From assembly GCA_937968035.1 (NCBI GenBank), contig CALBTS010000327.1, positions 1 through 64,000 of the forward strand: a stretch of DNA of 64,000 bases, written 5' to 3'. Positions within the stretch are counted from its first letter, which is position 1, and each line of letters opens with the position of its first letter. A program made the translations under genes and the position numbers. The notes below the pieces were generated by a model. It searched no databases and had not been told where the DNA came from. It saw nothing but the letters and a program-made list of their open reading frames with translations. The DNA is from an uncultured Methanomethylovorans sp. GTDB lineage: Archaea > Halobacteriota > Methanosarcinia > Methanosarcinales > Methanosarcinaceae. Positions 8,609 to 17,052 of this stretch are shown in pieces.

Positions 8609-9223
8609 ATGATACAAAAAAGATTAGAAGTAACCGAATGCAAGTATTTGATTTCATCAATGGAGCTCATGGCAAAACACCTTCAGAAGGTAGTTGCTGA
8701 ACTTGATCGACAAAGCATCAAAGAAATGCTTGAACACATAATTAATGCACGAGCAGTGTTTGTTATGGGAGCTGGAAGATCGGGACTTGTTGGAAGAGCT
8801 TTTGCCATGAGGCTTATGCACCTGGGATTCACAGCGTATGTAGTAGGAGAGTCAACAACACCCGCTGTGACAAAAGAAGATGCAGTAGTTGCTATATCCG
8901 GTTCTGGACAGACACGTTCTGTGGCAAACCTGGGAATGATCACAAAGGAGATAGGCGCTAAACTCATAACCATCACTTCTAACGAGGATTCCGGATTAGG
9001 GAAAATATCCGATACCGTAGTAAAAATTGCCGGAAGAACAAAAGAAGATGCAGGTGAATATGTTGAAAGGCATCTGAGAGGAGAGTACACATATCTTACA
9101 CCACTTGGCACATCTTTTGAGACATCTGCAACTGTTTTTCTTGATGGGGTCATAGCAGAAATGATCTATATCACAGGTGCTTCTGAGGAGGACCTCAAAT
9201 CAAGGCATAATAAATTAGAATAA
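8609..9223 (+). CDS. hxlB: 6-phospho-3-hexuloisomerase (SIS domain)
   Basis: A 204-residue single SIS-domain protein. FVMGAGRSGLVGRAFAMRL (near 50-69) and AISGSGQTRSV (near 93-103) are the phosphosugar-binding loops seen in PHI enzymes. It interconverts hexulose-6-phosphate and fructose-6-phosphate. In methanogens the reverse ribulose monophosphate route makes ribulose-5-phosphate for nucleotides, with formaldehyde captured by Fae-Hps; those genes are not in this window. An aminotransferase gene follows 13 bases downstream. The length is close to the family norm of about 180-200. Confidence 0.88.
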   Translation: MIQKRLEVTECKYLISSMELMAKHLQKVVAELDRQSIKEMLEHIINARAVFVMGAGRSGLVGRAFAMRLMHLGFTAYVVGESTTPAVTKEDAVVAISGSGQTRSVANLGMITKEIGAKLITITSNEDSGLGKISDTVVKIAGRTKEDAGEYVERHLRGEYTYLTPLGTSFETSATVFLDGVIAEMIYITGASEEDLKSRHNKLE

Positions 9224-9236
9224 AGGATGATAAGAT

Positions 9237-10352
9237 ATGTCCGGGTCAAAGTTTGCTGACAGGGTCCTCAGTATGAACATATCGGGGATCAGGAAGATGT
9301 TCGAAGCTGCGGGTTCAGATGCCATAAATCTTGGACTTGGACAGCCTGATTTTGATACACCACAACACATCAAGCAGGCAGCTATCGATGCCATAAACTC
9401 GGGATTCACCGCATATACAGCTGGTCCTGGAATTATAGAACTTCGAGAGGCATTGAGCAGGAAGTTTAAAGAAGAGAATTCTTTTACTGTTGATCCTTCA
9501 GAGATCATTATCACTTCCGGAGCCTCAGAAGCTCTTGAACTTGCCATTGCCTCTCTTGTGAACCCAGGCGATGAATTGATGATAGCAAATCCTGGATTTG
9601 TTTCCTATAATGCTCTGGTTAACATGATGGGGGGCAAAGTATCCAGTATCCCTCTGGACGATGAACTTACCATCCGCCCTGAAACGATAATGGAAAAACT
9701 TAGCCCGAAAACAAAGGCAATGATAATCAATTCTCCTGCGAACCCCACCGGTGCAGTACAAAGCAAGAAGGACATGAAGGCGTTTGCAGAGATAGCAGAC
9801 GACAAGAATATTACCATCATCTCTGATGAAGTTTATGAGCATTTCATCTATGAAGGAGAACATGTCAGCCCTGCACAGTTTACAGATAATGTGATAACTG
9901 TAAATGCTGTTTCCAAGACCTATGCTATGACCGGATGGAGAATAGGATATGTGGCAGCTAAGGAAGAATATGTCGAACAGATGCTAAAAGTTCACCAGTA
10001 CGTGCAGGCATGTGCAAATTCCATTGCGCAGAAAGCAGCTTTTGCAGCCATATCCGGACCCCAGGATTCAGTGGTCCTTATGAGAGATGAGTTCCTGAGG
10101 CGTAGGAACGTATTGATAGACGGGCTAAGATCCATGGGACTTAAATGCGTGGTTCCAAAAGGAGCTTTTTATGCATTCCCTGAGGTGGATGATTGCACTA
10201 AAGTAGCCGGTGATCTCATAACCAATGGAGTGGTTGTGGTGCCCGGTACAGCTTTTGGAGAAGGAGGCGATGGACACATAAGGATATCCTATGCATCATC
10301 CATGCCGAGCATCCACAAAGCATTGGAAATAATGGAAAAAGTGCTTACTTAA
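9237..10352 (+). CDS. PLP-dependent aminotransferase, class I/II
   Basis: A 371-residue fold-type I aminotransferase. Visible motifs are NLGLGQPDFDTP (near 31), NPANPTGAV (near 162), SDEVYEHFIYEG (near 195) and SKTYAMTGWRIGYV (near 226), which holds the PLP lysine. HIRISYASS near the C-terminus contains the carboxylate-binding Arg. It belongs to the aspartate/aromatic aminotransferase group; the substrate pair cannot be fixed. It probably shares a transcript with hxlB and ends 2 bases from the convergent NOG1-like gene. GGATGATAAG precedes the ATG. Confidence 0.88.
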   Translation: MSGSKFADRVLSMNISGIRKMFEAAGSDAINLGLGQPDFDTPQHIKQAAIDAINSGFTAYTAGPGIIELREALSRKFKEENSFTVDPSEIIITSGASEALELAIASLVNPGDELMIANPGFVSYNALVNMMGGKVSSIPLDDELTIRPETIMEKLSPKTKAMIINSPANPTGAVQSKKDMKAFAEIADDKNITIISDEVYEHFIYEGEHVSPAQFTDNVITVNAVSKTYAMTGWRIGYVAAKEEYVEQMLKVHQYVQACANSIAQKAAFAAISGPQDSVVLMRDEFLRRRNVLIDGLRSMGLKCVVPKGAFYAFPEVDDCTKVAGDLITNGVVVVPGTAFGEGGDGHIRISYASSMPSIHKALEIMEKVLT

Positions 10353-10354
10353 AT

Positions 10355-11332
10355 TTAAACGACAATTCTGTCACTCTTTTTTTCTTTAATCATTTCAATA
10401 AGGGTCGTTAGTACTTCTTCGATGCCTTCTCCCGTAGCTGTGGACATGGACATGTCTGTAAGATCGAGATCCTGGAAATGAGGAAGATCAGATTTATTAG
10501 ATACAACAAGTATCGGCAGATCGAATTGACTTCTTACTTCCTGCAACAGGTTTTTTTGCTCCTCAATGGTATAACCACAATTCTCACTTGCATCAATAAG
10601 GAAAAGCACCACTGCATCCAGATGTTTTAAAGCAGTAATTGCCTGCAGTTCAATAACGTTCCTTTCGGACATTGGCCTGTCAAGAAGACCAGGCGTATCA
10701 ATGACCTGATATCTTTGAACACCTCGAGAAAAGTGGCCTATAGATACCCCTTTGGTAGTAAATGGATAAGATGCAACCTGGGGAGTTGCTTTCGTTGCTG
10801 CTGTTACAAAACTGGACTTACCAGTATTAGGATAACCCGCCACAACGATCGTTGGCTCTTCATGAACATCCGGGAGTTTGCGCAGGATATTACGGGCTTC
10901 ATTTAAGAGTAAAAGGTCTTTACTTATGGAATCCATCAATGATCCTATGCGTCCGAAACATTGCTTGCGTAAGTTTTCCGGCGTAGGGCTACCACGCATC
11001 CGACCTACATATTCCCTGGTGAGATCATGTATCTTTTCACTTGTCCATGCTACTCTGGAAAGGGATGTACGTAATCTGTCCACCCCTACAAGTATATCTG
11101 CCAATTCGTAATAAAAACCAGACAGCTCATCAAAGTTCGGGAATTTTTTGCTGATATTGGCCAGATTATCGGTCAATATATTAGCTGAGGTTAGCAGCAT
11201 AGACTCCTGTGAGTCAAGGAAGCTTGCCCTGCTACTTGATTTTTTCCCAGTTGCTGCCCTTACACCTCTTCTGAAGGCTTTATCTATGAGTTCATCAGAA
11301 GTACGGATAGTAGGAATCTTCTCGAATATCAT
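10355..11332 (-). CDS. NOG1-family GTPase
   Basis: A 325-residue protein. The helical NOG1 N-terminal domain covers residues 1-155 and is followed by a G domain with GYPNTGKSS (near 165), DTPGLLDRP (near 213) and NKSD (near 282). NOG1 proteins bind large ribosomal subunit precursors, and the archaeal forms lack the long eukaryotic tail, as here. It faces the aminotransferase gene with a 2-base gap and is divergent from the HTH-CBS gene across 153 bases. ATG 11332 has only a weak upstream ribosome site. Confidence 0.88.
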   Translation of the reverse strand: MIFEKIPTIRTSDELIDKAFRRGVRAATGKKSSSRASFLDSQESMLLTSANILTDNLANISKKFPNFDELSGFYYELADILVGVDRLRTSLSRVAWTSEKIHDLTREYVGRMRGSPTPENLRKQCFGRIGSLMDSISKDLLLLNEARNILRKLPDVHEEPTIVVAGYPNTGKSSFVTAATKATPQVASYPFTTKGVSIGHFSRGVQRYQVIDTPGLLDRPMSERNVIELQAITALKHLDAVVLFLIDASENCGYTIEEQKNLLQEVRSQFDLPILVVSNKSDLPHFQDLDLTDMSMSTATGEGIEEVLTTLIEMIKEKKSDRIVV

Positions 11333-11485
11333 TGTTTCTTTACCTGTATGACGTTCAAGGTATAATGACGTATATAATTGTTGTTCTGCGGATAGAATAT
11401 AATTAACATTGATGAAAAATACTCAATTATATATATATGGGTGGAGTACTATATTTTAATTTTATAAGAGGCGAATGGTGATCAC

Positions 11486-12361
11486 ATGGAGCTCACACCT
11501 ATCCAAAAAGACATACTTATTGCTTTGATCAATCTCCAGAGGGAAAAGGACCGCGCTATAAAAGGTGAAGAAATAGCAGAAATAATCAACAGGAATCCGG
11601 GCACGGTCAGAAACCAGATGCAATCCTTAAAAGTGCTTGAACTTGTGGAAGGGGTGCCTGGTCCCAAAGGTGGTTATAAAGCAACCGGGGAGGCTTACGA
11701 GGCATTAAATGTCACTGCGATGGAGAATGAAGCAATGGTGCCCATCTACAGGAATGGAGAAGTAGTAGAAGGGGCAACTGTGGCAGAGATCAGTTTTACT
11801 ACCGTACGTCACCCGGACCTTTGCCATGGAATGATAAAGGTACTTGGCAACATAAGAACTTTTGAACAGGGAGACCTTGTACAGATGGGACCAACTCCGG
11901 TCAATAGACTTATAGTGCGGGGAGAGATAGTGGGCAGGGACGACACCGAGAACACACTTGTGTTTTCAATAAATGAGATGATATCTCTACCTAAAAAGCC
12001 CGTGAGATACTATTCCAGCAAAAACTTCATCGCATTGGACTTAAATACAAGTATAAAAGATGCTGCTGCGATGCTTTCACAAAGTAACATACATGGTGCT
12101 CCCGTAGAAGATAATGGGAATATAGTAGGAGTAATTACTTTTAAAGACATTGGGAAAGCCCTTGCAAAGGGAAGCATGGATGCAAAAGTTAAAGACATAA
12201 TGACAATGGATCTGGTAACTATTGACTCAGAAGCGTCCCTGATAGATGCCGTTAAGCTGTTCAATGCCCATGGAGTGGGATTCATTATAGTGACCTATGA
12301 TGGTGTTCCAAAAAGCGTACTGTCAAAGACAGATGTACTGCACGAACTTGCAGTATACTGA
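11486..12361 (+). CDS. Winged-helix protein with a CBS domain pair
   Basis: A 291-residue protein. Residues 1-70 form a winged helix (TPIQKDILIALINLQ, GEEIAEIINRNPGTVRNQMQSL). A middle beta domain (about 75-165) follows, then two CBS motifs (about 175-225 and 235-290). CBS pairs usually sense adenine nucleotides or SAM, so this looks like a ligand-responsive transcription regulator, a layout common in methanogens. GGTGATCAC directly precedes ATG 11486, and a TATA-like TATATATAT lies in the divergent region before it. Its regulon is unknown. Confidence 0.8.
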   Translation: MELTPIQKDILIALINLQREKDRAIKGEEIAEIINRNPGTVRNQMQSLKVLELVEGVPGPKGGYKATGEAYEALNVTAMENEAMVPIYRNGEVVEGATVAEISFTTVRHPDLCHGMIKVLGNIRTFEQGDLVQMGPTPVNRLIVRGEIVGRDDTENTLVFSINEMISLPKKPVRYYSSKNFIALDLNTSIKDAAAMLSQSNIHGAPVEDNGNIVGVITFKDIGKALAKGSMDAKVKDIMTMDLVTIDSEASLIDAVKLFNAHGVGFIIVTYDGVPKSVLSKTDVLHELAVY

Positions 12362-12413
12362 TAGATAATAGCACGTACAGAAAAGGAAGGTAATAAAAGT
12401 TATAAACAGAGGA

Positions 12414-12713
12414 TTATTTTCTTCTCTTTCTCATTTCCTGGGCAATGTCCTCCAGAGAGATATCAAGTGCAGCAAACATAACCAACAAGTGGAATATTAG
12501 ATCTGACGATTCGGATACGATCTGGCCTTTTTCTTTTTCTTTAACTGCTAAGATCGTTTCAATTGCTTCTTCTCCGACCTTCTCAAGGATCTTGTTGATG
12601 CCTTTCCTGTGATTGAGCAAGGAACAGACATACGAGCCTTCTATAGGATTCAACTTGCGGTCATAGATAACATCATAAACTTCATTCAGGACAGACAGAT
12701 CAGTATCGGACAT
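12414..12713 (-). CDS. hisE: Phosphoribosyl-ATP pyrophosphatase
   Basis: A 99-residue all-helical MazG-fold protein and the second enzyme of histidine synthesis, which splits phosphoribosyl-ATP to phosphoribosyl-[19 protein letters not shown] and [13 protein letters not shown] carry the ExxE and ExxD metal-binding pattern of HisE. The length is typical for a stand-alone HisE. GAGGTGAAC before ATG 12713 is one of the best ribosome sites in the window. It is separate from hisF, which lies about 18 kb away, so histidine genes here are scattered. Confidence 0.9.
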   Translation of the reverse strand: MSDTDLSVLNEVYDVIYDRKLNPIEGSYVCSLLNHRKGINKILEKVGEEAIETILAVKEKEKGQIVSESSDLIFHLLVMFAALDISLEDIAQEMRKRRK

Positions 12714-12807
12714 AGTTCACCTCGGTGCAAAGAATACGAAGCAAATGCAATGAAGCGGTCTTTATCTAAAGAGTTTTCCCTGTTGATCAAAAATAGAATT
12801 TAATGTG

Positions 12808-12862
12808 AAGACGTTGGAATATATCCATCCAATATGACGGGTATTGGTAGAACCAACGTCTT
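12808..12862. repeat. Long hairpin between leuC and hisE
   Basis: A perfect 10-bp inverted repeat, AAGACGTTGG (12808-12817) with CCAACGTCTT (12853-12862). Inside is a second 6-bp stem, CCAATA (12829-12834) with TATTGG (12842-12847). On the minus strand it lies about 50 bases after the leuC stop and is followed by a T-rich run, so a leuC 3'-end or terminator structure is the simplest reading. A small structured RNA is an alternative. Confidence 0.5.
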
Positions 12863-12912
12863 AGTCAAATTATCACTGAAGAAATGTATTTATCTCTTTT
12901 GGTCTCATTGCC

Positions 12913-14199
12913 TCAGATCTTCCTTGGATCAGTGATCTCACCTGTAAGAGCTGATACAGCAGCAGTTGCTGGAGAACTCAGGTAGACAAATGAAGCCGGG
13001 CTTCCTTCTCTCCCCTTGAAGTTACGGTTGGATGTTGCAAGCCCTACCTCGCCATCGCCTAGCAGTCCAAAAGAGCCGCCCATACATGGACCACAGCACG
13101 GAGCCTCCACAATGGCCCCTGCCTCCATGAACTGCTCTACATAACCGGCTTTGAGGACTTTCAGGTATTCTGTCCTGGAAGCAGGAATGATAAGCAGTCT
13201 GACACCTTTGGCAACAGGCTCATCACCCATGATCTTTGCTACTATTTCAATATCTTCAAATCTACCGTTAGTACATGAGCCCACAAATATCTGATCAAGT
13301 TTTGTGCCTTCCACTTCTGTAACCGACTTCACGTTGTCAACGTTGTGGGGACAGGCTACCTGTGGTTCGAGCTTGGAGATATCATATTTCCTGATCTCAG
13401 TATATTTTGCACCTTCGTCGGATTTCCAGTATGGGTCAAATTTATAATCTGGAATGCGTTCCTCAAGGTAAGCTGCAGTTATTTCATCAGCTTCTATTAT
13501 ACCGGCCTTTCCACCCATCTCTATGGCCATATTGGAGATGGTCATCCTCTCAGAGATCGACATATTGTGGATAGTCGATCCGGCATACTCTGCAGCCTGG
13601 TAACGTGCTCCTTCTACACCCACATCCCCAATAAGGTGCAGGATGAGGTCTTTAGAATAGACCATTTTTGGCAACTTACCTTCCACTTCGAACCTAATGG
13701 TCTCGGGCACCTTGAACCACAGCTTGCCCGTGGCAAAGACCGCTGCCATGTCCGTGGAGCCTATACCAGTAGAAAAAGCACCAATCGCCCCATATGCACA
13801 CGTATGGGAATCCGAACCCACTACAAGATCCCCGGGCCTTACATGTCCTTTTTCGGGCATGATCTGATGGCATATACCTTCATACACATCATAGTTGAGT
13901 ATGCCCTGCTCCTGAGAGAAGTTACGAAGTTTTATGTGGTTTGCTGCAGCATTTAGAGAATCTGCCGGCACCTGATGATCAAAAATGATCACGATCTTGC
14001 TGGGATCCCACACTTTCTTCTCTTGCTTACTTGCCATGATCTCATAAAAACCATCTATTGCAAGAGGACCCGTGATATCATGCGTCATTGCACGATCGAT
14101 ATTTGCAAGTACGAATTCCCCTGCCTTCACGGCCTTTCCTGATGCTTTAGAGAAGATCTTCTCAGCAATGGTCATTGGATAGTTGGTATTCTCAGACAT
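12913..14199 (-). CDS. leuC: 3-isopropylmalate dehydratase large subunit (aconitase family)
   Basis: A 428-residue large subunit of the two-subunit aconitase type. Fe-S ligands appear in GSCTNGR (near 299) and CCGPC (near 360). GGSDSHTC-like [17 protein letters not shown] and [11 protein letters not shown] are active-site loops. The pattern [19 protein letters not shown] and GIGSTDMA looks closer to archaeal LeuC than to homoaconitase HacA/AksD, but the two are hard to separate without a tree. The reaction is 2-isopropylmalate to 3-isopropylmalate in leucine synthesis. No small subunit is adjacent. ATG 14199 is preferred to an upstream TTG. Confidence 0.85.
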   Translation of the reverse strand: MSENTNYPMTIAEKIFSKASGKAVKAGEFVLANIDRAMTHDITGPLAIDGFYEIMASKQEKKVWDPSKIVIIFDHQVPADSLNAAANHIKLRNFSQEQGILNYDVYEGICHQIMPEKGHVRPGDLVVGSDSHTCAYGAIGAFSTGIGSTDMAAVFATGKLWFKVPETIRFEVEGKLPKMVYSKDLILHLIGDVGVEGARYQAAEYAGSTIHNMSISERMTISNMAIEMGGKAGIIEADEITAAYLEERIPDYKFDPYWKSDEGAKYTEIRKYDISKLEPQVACPHNVDNVKSVTEVEGTKLDQIFVGSCTNGRFEDIEIVAKIMGDEPVAKGVRLLIIPASRTEYLKVLKAGYVEQFMEAGAIVEAPCCGPCMGGSFGLLGDGEVGLATSNRNFKGREGSPASFVYLSSPATAAVSALTGEITDPRKI

Positions 14200-14250
14200 G
14201 GTGATCAACGTTCTAATTTTTCATTATAAATAAAGCGATCCATATAGGGA

Positions 14251-14973
14251 TCACATACGCTCACATCTGCGATGGGTCCCTTCACTGTCATGCACTATAT
14301 AGAATACATGCCCCTTTTTGAATCTTTCCAGAGAAAAGCCAACATTTGTTTCCAAAGGCTCGAAATGTTCGTAGCGCTGATATACCAGAATTCGCTCTTC
14401 AAGTTCATGTATGTACCTATCTAGTACCAGCCTTGCAAGTTTCAGACTATCAGCATAGGACATGCCCGACCCCAAACCCTTACATTCTGAGGTATGAAGC
14501 TTGCAATCTTCCATGTAAAAAGGATATGTCTGACATAGGGCAGGCCGAAGATCATAGATCAAGCACCTGAAGGATAGACCCGCAGCTTCAAGAAAAATAC
14601 AATCACCATTTTTTTTACGCCTGAGCATCCAGCCAAAGCTGTGAATATTTCCGTCATTATCAGTGAATGGGACCAGATCTGATGGATCAGAATTTCCTTT
14701 TAGAGCATTCTCAACTTCATCAGGGATAAAAGGCAATGAAAATTCTGCAGCAGATAAACCACTGTATTTAGATATGCGCAAGATATCCTGCTGCATGAGC
14801 ATTACGCGGTTATCGTTATGATCGCCTCTGCAACAGTTCCCGCATTGAGTGCATGAGAAGCCTATTTCCCTTAGCATTGAGGCTATGGATCCAACTTTCA
14901 TTTCGGTTGCCCGATACAGTTCCTTTCTGGCACCTTGGATAAGAAGATCTTTGTATTGCTCTGAAAATGGCAT
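14251..14973 (-). CDS. YkgJ-family Cys-cluster protein
   Basis: A 240-residue protein with the YkgJ/CxxCxxCC pattern. CTQCGNCCRGD lies near residue 40, followed by cysteines in SFRCLIYDLRPALCQTYPFY near 140-155 and DCKLHTSECKG near 160. The family is thought to bind zinc or an Fe-S cluster, and its reaction is unknown. It is bounded upstream by a 494-base AT-rich region carrying inverted repeats, and downstream by leuC on the same strand, 51 bases away. No operon partner suggests a role. Confidence 0.8.
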   Translation of the reverse strand: MPFSEQYKDLLIQGARKELYRATEMKVGSIASMLREIGFSCTQCGNCCRGDHNDNRVMLMQQDILRISKYSGLSAAEFSLPFIPDEVENALKGNSDPSDLVPFTDNDGNIHSFGWMLRRKKNGDCIFLEAAGLSFRCLIYDLRPALCQTYPFYMEDCKLHTSECKGLGSGMSYADSLKLARLVLDRYIHELEERILVYQRYEHFEPLETNVGFSLERFKKGHVFYIVHDSEGTHRRCERM

Positions 14974-15467
14974 TGAGATCCTATAGATATAATATGAGTA
15001 ATCAAGATATCGGATTAATTAAAATATATATTTGAGTAACTAATATTTAACATGCATAAAAATATAAATATTAAATATAGATTATGATATAAAATAGACA
15101 ATATGCAAAATATCAATTCACAAAATGATCCATAAATTGAACAAGACTTCAAGGGAAGAAACGTTGATCAAATCGAAGGCGACAAAAAATCCCCAGTAAT
15201 ATTTATTCATACAAATATGAAATGATTGTATCTACATGTTCATACATATTCATACATAAGCATACTGCATTTAGAATAAAAGAAGTTTGTATGAATATGT
15301 ATGAAAAAGCAAGAAACATACCAACTAACTGTTCCATGAACACATCCAATAGATACAATGAAAATACATAGTAATAGTTACGTAACAATAAATGACTACA
15401 ATGAACAACGACAAAAAAAAAATAAAGAAAAGAAGGTAAAATTAGAAAGAAATCGAGTTTCAGCAGA
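14974..15467. other. AT-rich gene-free region with inverted repeats
   Basis: A 494-base region between the start of the YkgJ-type gene and the end of the TrkA-N/DHH gene. Translation gives only short, low-complexity frames. It holds TATA-like runs near 15030-15090 and a cluster of TTCATACA/TGTATGAA words at about 15200-15305, annotated separately. I see no tRNA-like or known RNA fold. Confidence 0.6.
15239..15305. repeat. 18-bp perfect inverted repeat, 31-base loop
   Basis: TTCATACATATTCATACA (15239-15256) is the exact reverse complement of the 18 bases at 15288-15305. Each arm contains TTCATACA twice in near-repeat form, and a further ATTCATACAAATATGAA lies just upstream near 15205-15221. 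It may be an array of operator half-sites, or a stem-loop in an RNA. Confidence 0.7.
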
Positions 15468-16976
15468 CTACTTTTTGTTTGATTCTTCCACACCTACCGC
15501 ATTAAGGAACCTTTTAACAACTGATTCGTTCACAAGCTTAAGCAAAGTCTGCCTGTCTTTTGCAACACTGAATACACCTAGAGGGATCTGCGCAGCTGCA
15601 GCATTGGAATGACCTCCGCCGGAACCTTCACCAAATGCCTTTTTCATAACATCCCCCAGATTCACACGTATATCGTTGCTTCTGCCTGAAATGAAAATAG
15701 TGTCCTCCGATACACCAAAGACGAGAGTGGTTGATATTCCTTCAAGGTTCAGCAGATAGTCTGCTGCCTGGGGCAATGTATCCCTATCCCTGATACTGCC
15801 AACGTTCGAAATGAGATAACCGCTATATACCTGCCGGTTTAAAATAGCCTCACCCAACACATCAAGGGTTTCTGTGGACATGGAAGGACGCTCAAGCTGA
15901 TCAAGGATGTCATGCTCCGAAAGAGGATACAGATAGGATGCTGCAGAAAGATCGGAAGAATCTGTATTCCTTTTAAAGTCCAGGGTATCAGTTCGAATAC
16001 CATATAGCAGAGCAGTTGCAAGTTTCTTGTCAATATCTATATTCAATTCCTGAAGATATTTAGTAAGAATTGTTGCCGAAGCACCCACGTTCGGACGTAT
16101 ATCTATGAACTCTGCATCGATATGTGCATCACCAACCTGATGATGGTCAAAGACAGCACCTATATGGATACCTGGCTGCAATTTATTATTTGAACCAGGG
16201 ACCGCACAGTCTACAAGAGCGATCTTATCGTAATTTGAGATATCACGATCTTCCATCTTGAAAAGATCTATACCTAACAAATTCACAAATGCCTTGTTCT
16301 CCTGATGACCTATCTCCCCACCGTAGAGAATGTCTGAAACCACATCAAAACTTTTAGCGATCTCCTGAAGAGCAAGAGCACCGGAAATCGAGTCAGGGTC
16401 CGGATTATTGTGCACGACTATTGCCAGGGTCTTGCCCCTCAGACCGTTGAACCACTGGACAAGTTTGTTCCCTCTTAACATGGACTCGGCTCTTTCCAAA
16501 GACCTTGCAAGGGATTTTGCCACAACTTTAGGAGGAATGATCACAAGATCGGCCCCAAGTGTTTCCATTTCCTGCATATTGATGGCATCCGAGGCTCGTG
16601 CTACACAATAAACATCTGGTGAAACTTTTTTCCTTATATTTGCCAGCGCAGCTTTATTAGCCAGTGGATCAGAACTCAGGATCATTATAGCTGCTAGGTT
16701 TTTTGTGTTGATCTTTTCCAAAACCTCCGGGTCGCTGATGTCACCTACAATGGCATCATAAGCTTCTTCCCTTAATGTTTCAACCTTTTGAGGATCTTTA
16801 TCTACAACAAATATTTCTTTATCACGTTCCTTGAGCTCTTTTACAAGAGCGAAACCTAAACTACCGCTGCCTAGGACCAGATAAAGGGGTTTTATCTTAG
16901 ACTTGTCCATGGCATTCATCTCTTTGGTGCTGGCGTTAATAGAACGACCTCCATAATCTTCATCCAGTAAAACCAT
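15468..16976 (-). CDS. TrkA-N / DHH-DHHA1 phosphoesterase fusion
   Basis: A 502-residue protein. Residues 28-150 form a TrkA-N (RCK) Rossmann domain with YLVLGSGSLGFALVKEL and FVVDKDPQKV. Residues 180-340 form a DHH domain with VHNNPDPDSISGALAL, ALVDC and FDHHQVGDAH. Residues 400-490 form DHHA1 with GEGSGGGHSNAAAAQIP. DHH-DHHA1 enzymes cleave cyclic dinucleotides, nanoRNA or pAp with Mn2+. RCK domains bind NAD(H) or nucleotides in K+ channel control. The fusion suggests nucleotide-messenger turnover tied to redox or K+ state, which is inference. It is divergent from nnr across 76 bases. The start could also be an internal ATG near residue 20. Confidence 0.85.
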   Translation of the reverse strand: MVLLDEDYGGRSINASTKEMNAMDKSKIKPLYLVLGSGSLGFALVKELKERDKEIFVVDKDPQKVETLREEAYDAIVGDISDPEVLEKINTKNLAAIMILSSDPLANKAALANIRKKVSPDVYCVARASDAINMQEMETLGADLVIIPPKVVAKSLARSLERAESMLRGNKLVQWFNGLRGKTLAIVVHNNPDPDSISGALALQEIAKSFDVVSDILYGGEIGHQENKAFVNLLGIDLFKMEDRDISNYDKIALVDCAVPGSNNKLQPGIHIGAVFDHHQVGDAHIDAEFIDIRPNVGASATILTKYLQELNIDIDKKLATALLYGIRTDTLDFKRNTDSSDLSAASYLYPLSEHDILDQLERPSMSTETLDVLGEAILNRQVYSGYLISNVGSIRDRDTLPQAADYLLNLEGISTTLVFGVSEDTIFISGRSNDIRVNLGDVMKKAFGEGSGGGHSNAAAAQIPLGVFSVAKDRQTLLKLVNESVVKRFLNAVGVEESNKK

Positions 16977-17052
16977 TATCTTCGGTCAATTACTGGATTC
17001 GGGAAATATCAATGAATAAATAGAATGTAAAACAATGGATTAAAAGATAACT

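Noticed and set aside
12913-14199. Calling the aconitase-type protein homoaconitase (coenzyme B pathway)
   Set aside because: The visible motifs look closer to LeuC. A tree with both groups would decide; I kept leuC with reduced confidence.
15358-15612. Plus-strand frame of 84 codons in the AT-rich region
   Set aside because: Low-complexity Lys/Glu/Asn-rich start, and its second half lies antisense to the DHH protein gene.
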